From assembly GCF_018263855.1 (NCBI RefSeq), contig NZ_CP073318.1:4712001-4776000 (forward strand): a stretch of DNA of 64,000 nucleotides, written 5' to 3'. Position 1 is the stretch's first letter; each line of letters begins with the position of its first letter. A model generated the notes under the pieces. It saw only the letters and a program-made list of their open reading frames with translations. It searched no databases and was not told the DNA's origin. This DNA is from Kutzneria sp. CA-103260. Lineage in GTDB: Bacteria > Actinomycetota > Actinomycetes > Mycobacteriales > Pseudonocardiaceae. Shown here piece by piece: positions 59,035 to 64,000 of this stretch. The translations under genes and the position numbers were made by a program.

Positions 59035-60435
59035 TCACGCCGGCACCAGGCCAAACCACCGGGACAGCGCGTCGGCCAGCGGCCCTGGCTCCAGGCGGCC
59101 GTCGCGAGTCATCAGCCAGGCGACGTGCCCGTCGGGGCGGAGCAGCAGCGCGCCGACCGGCACGTCGTCCAGGGGTTCGGCCCTGATCACGTCGATCCGG
59201 TCCAGCGGCGGGTGGTCGGCCACGCCGAAGTCGAGCAGCACTCCCCGGCCGGACCGCAGCAGCCGGGCCACACTGGTCGGGCGGCCGTCGACGGCGACGG
59301 CGACATCCGGCGCCATTCGGCCAAGCCACGCATGTGAGGTGAATTCCCCCATGGGATAACAGGTTTCCACACCGGTGACGAGTTCCGCGAGATATTTTCC
59401 GACACCGTCGAGCTCGCTCAGTTCAACGAACAGCTCGCGCAAGGGACCGACACTGTCGCCGCCGAGCAACGCCTGCGCCTGCGTATGCATCAGGACCCGC
59501 GCACCGGCCGCATGCCGCTCGGAGTGGTACGTGTCGAGCAGTTCCGGCGTCGCCCAGCCCTGCACCGCGGCGGCCAGCTTCCAACCGAGGTTCATGGCGT
59601 CCGCGATGGCCAGGTTGACGCCCTGTGCGCCGGCCGGCGGGTGGATGTGCGCCGCGTCGCCAGCGAGCAGCACCCGACCACTGCGGTAGCGCTCCGCCTG
59701 CCGCACCGCATTGCCGAACCTGGTCACCCAACGGGGATTCGCCAGCTCGACATGCCGGCCAAGCGCCTCGTCCACAGTGGACTGCAGAATCTCCAGGGTG
59801 ATCGGCTCCGCGCGGTTGAGCACCGGATCCGCGACCGCGACGCGGACGTAACCGGTGCGCGGGATCACCAGCACGCCACCCTCGTGCTTGCCGAGTGCGA
59901 TGTCGGCCTCGACATCGCCGAACATGACGTAGCGGGTGGTCTCCGTGCCCGGGAAGCCGATTCCGGCGATCCTGCGGACCACGCTGCGACTGCCGTCGCA
60001 GCCGACTAGGTACTTCGCACGGATCGAGTCGTTGACGGTCACGCCGTCCTCGTCCTGCTCGAACGTGCGGATTTCCTCGCCCCGACGGACGTCCACGCCG
60101 AGCTCGACGGCACGTTCCTCCAGGATCTCCTCGACCCGGGTCTGTGGGATGCCGAGCGTGTACGGGTGGTCCCAGTCCAGCTGGCCGATGTCCAGCGGCG
60201 CCGGCAGGCCGAAGAAGGAGACCGGCACCTTCAGCCCCTCGTTGATGAACCGGTCGGCGATGCCGCGCCGGTCCAGCACGTCCAGGCTGCGCGCGTTCAG
60301 GTTGAACCCGCGGCAGAAGGCGGGCCTGGCCGCTTCCCGTTCCAGCAGCACGGTTTCCACGCCCGCGGTAGCCAGCTCGCAGGCCAGCATCAGTCCGGCC
60401 GGCCCGGCGCCGGCGATCACCACATCTGTGCGCAC
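59035..60435 (-). CDS. FAD-dependent aromatic hydroxylase-type monooxygenase
   Basis: 466 aa from GTG 60435 (VRTDVVIAGAGPAGLMLACE) with GGGGGAG upstream. PHBH-fold features: GAGPAG for the FAD ADP moiety, the DG-type motif in VGCDGSRSVVRRIAG, and the second FAD motif LLAGDAAHIHPPAGAQGVNL. A thioredoxin-like C-terminal domain follows, as in polyketide and rifamycin hydroxylases. It should hydroxylate an aromatic substrate with NAD(P)H and O2, possibly to inactivate a drug. It overlaps the PadR stop by one base (TAGTG), so the pair is coupled. Confidence 0.88.
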   Translation of the reverse strand: MRTDVVIAGAGPAGLMLACELATAGVETVLLEREAARPAFCRGFNLNARSLDVLDRRGIADRFINEGLKVPVSFFGLPAPLDIGQLDWDHPYTLGIPQTRVEEILEERAVELGVDVRRGEEIRTFEQDEDGVTVNDSIRAKYLVGCDGSRSVVRRIAGIGFPGTETTRYVMFGDVEADIALGKHEGGVLVIPRTGYVRVAVADPVLNRAEPITLEILQSTVDEALGRHVELANPRWVTRFGNAVRQAERYRSGRVLLAGDAAHIHPPAGAQGVNLAIADAMNLGWKLAAAVQGWATPELLDTYHSERHAAGARVLMHTQAQALLGGDSVGPLRELFVELSELDGVGKYLAELVTGVETCYPMGEFTSHAWLGRMAPDVAVAVDGRPTSVARLLRSGRGVLLDFGVADHPPLDRIDVIRAEPLDDVPVGALLLRPDGHVAWLMTRDGRLEPGPLADALSRWFGLVPA

Positions 60436-61010
60436 TAGAACTCCCCCGGTTTCGGCCAGGTGATCCCGCCGGCCGTCATCTCGGCCGCGGTCCGCCGCAG
60501 CCACTCCACTTCCGCACGGCGCATCGCCTGCGCGTACTCGACCTCGATGACGAACAACCGCGGCACCGGCACCGTCCTCATGTGCTCATCGGTCTCGTCG
60601 ATCGTCTTCGCCAACCGCTCGGCCCGCTCGGTCAGCGCGTCCACCGCGCCGTCCGGACCGAGCACTCCGACGTAGCTCACCGCCGCGATGAACTTCGGGT
60701 ACTCGTTGACCGGCACCCGCACCAGCTCGTCGATCCACTTCTGGAACTCGGCCAACCCCAGCTCGGTGTGCTCGTACACGGTGCGCTCCGGCCGGTTGCC
60801 CTCCCGCACCGTCTCCACCGAGCGGATCCAGCCGTCCCGTTCCAGGCCCTCCACCACGTCGTAGAGCGAGCCCGTGGTGACCTTGAAGCTTGTTCCCTTG
60901 TTCCGCTCCCGCAGCGTCTGCGCCATCTCGTACGGGTGCGACGCCCGCTCCATGAGCAGGCCCAGCACCGCCAGCGCGAGCGTGTTCCGACTTCTCCTGA
61001 CCACGTCCAC
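60435..61010 (-). CDS. PadR-family transcriptional regulator
   Basis: 191 aa. The N-terminal winged helix (LALAVLGLLMERASHPYEMA; KVTTGSLYDVVEGLERDGWI) and the C-terminal Vir_act_alpha_C-like coiled-coil domain (EFQKWIDELVRVPVNEYPKF onward) are both present. PadR repressors often control an adjacent efflux or detoxification gene and respond to aromatic compounds or drugs. The coupled downstream monooxygenase is the obvious target. A double TCGGATCCGACT site lies immediately upstream. Confidence 0.9.
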   Translation of the reverse strand: MDVVRRSRNTLALAVLGLLMERASHPYEMAQTLRERNKGTSFKVTTGSLYDVVEGLERDGWIRSVETVREGNRPERTVYEHTELGLAEFQKWIDELVRVPVNEYPKFIAAVSYVGVLGPDGAVDALTERAERLAKTIDETDEHMRTVPVPRLFVIEVEYAQAMRRAEVEWLRRTAAEMTAGGITWPKPGEF

Positions 61011-61013
61011 CCC

Positions 61014-61039
61014 TCGGATCCGACTGTTCGGATCCGACT
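61014..61039 (-). promoter_or_regulatory. Tandem operator upstream of PadR gene
   Basis: TCGGATCCGACT occurs twice, 61014-61025 and 61028-61039, with a 14-bp period. Each contains the palindrome TCGGATCCGA. The first copy begins 3 bp before the PadR start codon, fitting autorepression of the PadR-monooxygenase operon. Confidence 0.65.
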
Positions 61040-61056
61040 ATATGGCCGCTGTCAAC

Positions 61057-61092
61057 TCGCGAGTCCCGCTCTCAGGCAACCGAATGTCGAGT
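61057..61092. repeat. Left half copy D of the dispersed palindromic repeat
   Basis: CTCGCGAGTCCCGCTCTCAG followed by GCAACCGAATGTCGAGTT reproduces the left end and half the central palindrome of copies A and B, then stops at the 3' end of the Mce-associated gene on the minus strand. Confidence 0.75.
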
Positions 61093-61566
61093 TCAGAGCA
61101 CCGTGAGCCCGGTGATCCGCCAGCTGTCGCCGGTTCGGTGTGCAACCACGGTGAGCTGGGCGGATGTCGATGTATTGCCGTTGTCTCCCGTTCGTACGGC
61201 CTGCTGGTCCACGAAGACCAGCAGCGTCGCGTCGTCTCCCTTGAGCTCGCGGACGGCGATCGCCCGGACGGTGCTGACCAGCACCAACTGCTGCTCGGAG
61301 GCCTGCGTGCGAACCTTGGCGAACAACTGCTCGTACTCCCGCATGGCGTCGCCGACCAGCACCGCTTTGGCGGCCTTCTCGGTGCGGGCGGTGTCGGTGT
61401 AGTCGTAGGAGAACGAATTCTCGACCGCCGTCTTGACCTGCGCCTCGACCTGGCTCGTGGTCGTGGTGTCGACCAAGGCGGTGTTGGCCATCGGTGGCGC
61501 CTGGTTCAGCAGAAACCATCCCGTGGCCGCCAGTGCGACGACGATGACCGCGATGGCGGCCTTCAT
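61093..61566 (-). CDS. Mce-associated membrane protein
   Basis: 157 aa. One N-terminal transmembrane helix (AAIAVIVVALAATGWFLL) is followed by an extracytoplasmic domain of the Mce-associated (VirB8-like) type: DYTDTARTEKAAKAVLVGDA, REYEQLFAKVRTQASEQQLV and a closing beta strand SWRITGLTVL. Such proteins are encoded at the ends of mce operons and are thought to stabilise or assist the lipid-import complex. It overlaps the preceding gene by 4 bp. Confidence 0.82.
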   Translation of the reverse strand: MKAAIAVIVVALAATGWFLLNQAPPMANTALVDTTTTSQVEAQVKTAVENSFSYDYTDTARTEKAAKAVLVGDAMREYEQLFAKVRTQASEQQLVLVSTVRAIAVRELKGDDATLLVFVDQQAVRTGDNGNTSTSAQLTVVAHRTGDSWRITGLTVL

Positions 61567-62045
61567 TCGATCACCTGCACGGTGCCGGTCTTCCAGCCGT
61601 CCTCAGTCCTGGACAGCACCGCGTCCACCCGGCTCTTTCGCACCGAGGGCTGACCGTCAGCCTGCCTGATCGTCACCTCGACTGCGACAAGGACGGTCGC
61701 GGTGCCGGCCCTGCTGTCCAAGGTGCTGACCGCGGCGTCGATTATCTTGGCCGTGGACACTGTTTTCTGTGACTTGGTCGAGTTCACGTCGCTGTCGTGC
61801 TGATTGGTCAACTGGGTCAGCAGGTTGCCGGTCGTCACCCGCTGCCATTGGGTCAGGTCTTCATCCGCCTCGCGATAGTCGACCGTGTTCAACGTCTTGA
61901 TCTGATCGGAGGCCGCGGCCAGCACCAGGTCCCGGGCCTGGCCGTACGTCACGTCGTCGGAGTGCGCGGACTGCCACCAACTCCAACCAGCCCAGCCGGC
62001 CCCGAGCACGGCCAGCAAGGCGATAACCGAAAGGACCCGGCTCAT
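61563..62045 (-). CDS. Mce-associated membrane protein
   Basis: 160 aa. N-terminal helix VIALLAVLGAGWAGWSWW, then the Mce-associated domain (YGQARDLVLAAASDQIKTLN; LTQWQRVTTGNLLTQLTNQ; SRTEDGWKTGTVQVIE). It is a paralogue of the gene immediately downstream. Four-base overlaps on both sides show it is translated as part of the mce operon. Confidence 0.83.
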   Translation of the reverse strand: MSRVLSVIALLAVLGAGWAGWSWWQSAHSDDVTYGQARDLVLAAASDQIKTLNTVDYREADEDLTQWQRVTTGNLLTQLTNQHDSDVNSTKSQKTVSTAKIIDAAVSTLDSRAGTATVLVAVEVTIRQADGQPSVRKSRVDAVLSRTEDGWKTGTVQVIE

Positions 62046-63202
62046 CCCGGCAATCCCAGCAGCTGGGCCATGTTCGTCGGCGAGGGTGTGGTCTGAGTCG
62101 TCCCCAGCGCACCAGGGAGGCGCGGTGTGTTGCCCCGCGGCACGTTCTGCGAGCCACGGACGTCGATCGGGCTGCTGGGCGGCTCGGCGCAGTAGGCCTG
62201 GCTGTTCGCGGCCGCCGGGGCGGTGTTGTTCGCAGGGCGTTCCTGGGTCGTCTCATAGCCCTTGGTGCACGGGAACGGATTGAAGAAGTTCAGGATCAGA
62301 CCCAGGTGCCCGGTGCCGTCGGGCGACAAGCCCGGCGTGAACGCCGTGATCACCGGGTAGGCCACCAGCAGTTCCTCGATGCCGGCGGTGCGGGTCGAGG
62401 TGATGGCCGTGGTGGTGTAGAGATTGGCCAGCACCACACTGAGATTGCGGCCCGAGGAGCGCAGGATGTCGTCCACTGGTTGGGCGGCCGCCGGCGCGGC
62501 GGAGATCAGCGACCGGATGTCGGCGTCGGATCCCTTGAGCTGGCCGGCGATCTGGTTCAGCGAGGTCGCGAAGGAGGTGATGTCGGCCGCGTCCCGGTTC
62601 TGGGTGTCCAGCACCGTCTTGCCATCGGCCAGCAGCGCCTTGGTCTGCGGCAGGTGCTGCGCCGCGGCGGCGGTCAGATCACGGCTGGCGTCCAACAGCT
62701 TCTGCAGATCCGGACCCGTACCGGCGAACGTCTTGTCCAGCTCGTCCACCACCACCTTCAGCTTGTCCGCCGGCACGCTCTTCACCAACGAGTCCAAATT
62801 GGACAGCACTTCGTCCGGAGTCGGCGGCAGCGATGTCCGGTCCTGCGCGATGGTCGATCCCTGGGCCAGGTACGGACCTTTGTCGTCCGCCGGCTCCAGG
62901 TCGATGTACTGCTCCCCCACCGCCGACCGGTTCGCCACCACCGCCTTGGCACTGGCCGGAATCAGCGGGGCCGACGAATCGATGGTCAGCAGCGCCTGCA
63001 CGCCCGCCGGCGACAGCTTCAGCTGGTTCACCCGCCCGACCGTCACACCCCGGTACGACACCTCGGCGTTCGGGAACACCCCGCCGGAATCGCTGAGCTG
63101 CACGGTGATCTGATAGCCCGGCGTCTGGAGGAACCGGTACAGGCCGACGATGGCGACCAGGGCGATGACCAGGAAGACGGCCAGTTGGACGCGGAGCCTC
63201 AT
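62042..63202 (-). CDS. Mce family protein (last subunit, MceF position)
   Basis: 386 aa. A single N-terminal helix (VQLAVFLVIALVAIVGLY) anchors the protein; the MCE domain follows (VQLSDSGGVFPNAEVSYRGV, GRVNQL, SAVGEQYIDLEP), then a long helical needle-forming region and a Pro/Asn-rich tail from about 300. Mce proteins A-F assemble into a hexameric tunnel that imports lipids or sterols with YrbE permeases and an MceG ATPase. As the last Mce gene before the Mce-associated genes it is in the usual MceF position. Confidence 0.85.
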   Translation of the reverse strand: MRLRVQLAVFLVIALVAIVGLYRFLQTPGYQITVQLSDSGGVFPNAEVSYRGVTVGRVNQLKLSPAGVQALLTIDSSAPLIPASAKAVVANRSAVGEQYIDLEPADDKGPYLAQGSTIAQDRTSLPPTPDEVLSNLDSLVKSVPADKLKVVVDELDKTFAGTGPDLQKLLDASRDLTAAAAQHLPQTKALLADGKTVLDTQNRDAADITSFATSLNQIAGQLKGSDADIRSLISAAPAAAQPVDDILRSSGRNLSVVLANLYTTTAITSTRTAGIEELLVAYPVITAFTPGLSPDGTGHLGLILNFFNPFPCTKGYETTQERPANNTAPAAANSQAYCAEPPSSPIDVRGSQNVPRGNTPRLPGALGTTQTTPSPTNMAQLLGLPG

Positions 63203-64000
63203 CCCGCACCCCCGATGATCGGCGACTGCGGGCCCAGCAGCGAGCTCAGGTCCAGGTTGAACCGGATGTCCGAGTTGAAGTAGTCGCCCTTCACGTCGTT
63301 GGCCGCATAGTCGCTGAACGGGTAGGTGGCCAGGTACTCCAGCGCGGTCGGCAGCTTCGAGCCGGTCTCGGCCAACTTCTGCAACACCGGCTGCAACTGC
63401 TGGAGATCGCCGACCAGGTCATCGCGGCTGCGGTTGATCGTGTCGACGGCCACCGAGGACAGGTGGTCCAGGGCGTTGAGCATGCTGGTCAGCTCGTCGC
63501 GCTGCTGGGTGACGACCTGGAGGCCGGGGCCGAGCTGGTCGAGGGCGGTGGCGATGTTGTCGCGCTGGCCGGCCAGGGTGCCGGTGAGCCGGTTCATCGC
63601 GTCGATGGCCTTGACTATGCTGTCCTTCTGGCCGTCCAGGTCCCGCACCAGATTGTCCACTTGAGACAGGAACGAGCGGATCTGCGGCTCGTTGCCGGTC
63701 ATGGCCGCGTTGAGCTCCCGCACGATGTTCTGGATCTGGCCGATGTCGCCCCCGTTGAGCAGCAGCGACAGCGCCCCCAGCACTTCCTCGATCTCCGGGC
63801 TGCGGCCGGTCCGGTCCTTGGTGATCACCGCCCCGTCCCGCAACTGGCCACTGGGTTGCGCGGGCGCGGTCAGTTCCACGTACTTCTCGCCCAGCAGGCT
63901 GGACTGCCCCAGCTGCGCCCCGGCGTTGGCCGGCAGCCGCACCGAGCCGTTGATCAGCACGTCCACGAGGGCGGTTTTGTTGTCCGGCCCCAGGTCCACG
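63199..64000 (-). CDS. Mce family protein (MceE position), 5' end outside window
   Basis: The last 266 codons are present; the gene continues past the right edge. The MCE domain part (LPANAGAQLGQSSLLGEKYV; ITKDRTGRSPEIEEVLGALS) and helical region (VRDLDGQKDSIVKAIDAMNR; IATALDQLGPGLQVV) are clear. The N-terminal anchor or lipobox, which would tell MceE-type lipoprotein from a plain anchor, is not visible. It overlaps the next Mce gene by 4 bp. Confidence 0.83.
   Translation of the reverse strand, partial: VDLGPDNKTALVDVLINGSVRLPANAGAQLGQSSLLGEKYVELTAPAQPSGQLRDGAVITKDRTGRSPEIEEVLGALSLLLNGGDIGQIQNIVRELNAAMTGNEPQIRSFLSQVDNLVRDLDGQKDSIVKAIDAMNRLTGTLAGQRDNIATALDQLGPGLQVVTQQRDELTSMLNALDHLSSVAVDTINRSRDDLVGDLQQLQPVLQKLAETGSKLPTALEYLATYPFSDYAANDVKGDYFNSDIRFNLDLSSLLGPQSPIIGGAG

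Overview
The window is chromosomal DNA from a high-GC actinobacterium, most likely a mycolate-free member of the Pseudonocardiaceae (Kutzneria/Amycolatopsis-like). That placement is an inference. It rests on about 70% G+C, a MurT/GatD pair, Lsr2, a mycothiol-type maleylpyruvate isomerase fold protein, an F420-type luciferase-like oxidoreductase, a DUF222/HNH protein and an Mce operon. No IS element, prophage, rRNA or CRISPR array was seen.

Layout. 1-3.5 kb: end of murT, gatD, a GntR regulator next to a dihydrodipicolinate-synthase-family gene with a palindromic operator, a small orphan protein, and lsr2. 3.8-37.7 kb: an iron-regulated siderophore locus. It holds a heterodimeric ABC exporter, mbtH, a Tat/lipoprotein ferric-siderophore binding protein, panD, a single 18-kb NRPS gene, a FecCD-FecCD-FecE importer, an amino-acid N-hydroxylase and, 5 kb further on, an EntD-type phosphopantetheinyl transferase. 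Five IdeR/DmdR-like iron boxes sit in its promoters. The NRPS reads partial C-A(MT)-T-C-A(MT)-T-C-A(MT)-T-C-A-T-C-A-T, with no thioesterase. Module 2 has a serine code and module 4 a beta-alanine code. Modules 1 and 3 share an unassigned code. The aspartate decarboxylase gene panD lies 6 bp downstream of the NRPS and would supply the beta-alanine.

32-52 kb: mostly housekeeping, regulatory and secreted genes. These are an aminotransferase with a divergent LysR regulator, a DUF1345 membrane protein, an LLM oxidoreductase behind a perfect KstR-type palindrome, an AarF/UbiB kinase-like protein, a GH18 chitinase, a PknB-like Ser/Thr kinase, an SDR, HxlR, ROK, LuxR/TrmB and PucR regulators, a sedolisin-type protease, and the first of two DUF4360 secreted proteins.

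52.2-53.3 kb: two consecutive tRNA-shaped RNAs on the minus strand in circularly permuted order (T-arm and 3' acceptor strand first, then 5' acceptor strand and D-arm), with the ends closed by complementary arms where the anticodon loop should be. They resemble bacterial Y RNAs of the YrlA type, and lie just downstream of a conserved-looking 243-aa gene of unknown function. This is the most unusual system in the window.

53.7-64 kb: a DUF222/HNH protein, a G-poor tract, a secreted GH5 glycosidase, DUF3052, a second DUF4360 protein with a duplicated promoter, a decayed GNAT gene, a PadR-FAD monooxygenase pair, and the distal end of an Mce operon running off the right edge. A dispersed palindromic repeat (ends GCGAGTCCCGCTCTC) occurs five times, whole or as halves, between genes from 32 to 61 kb.
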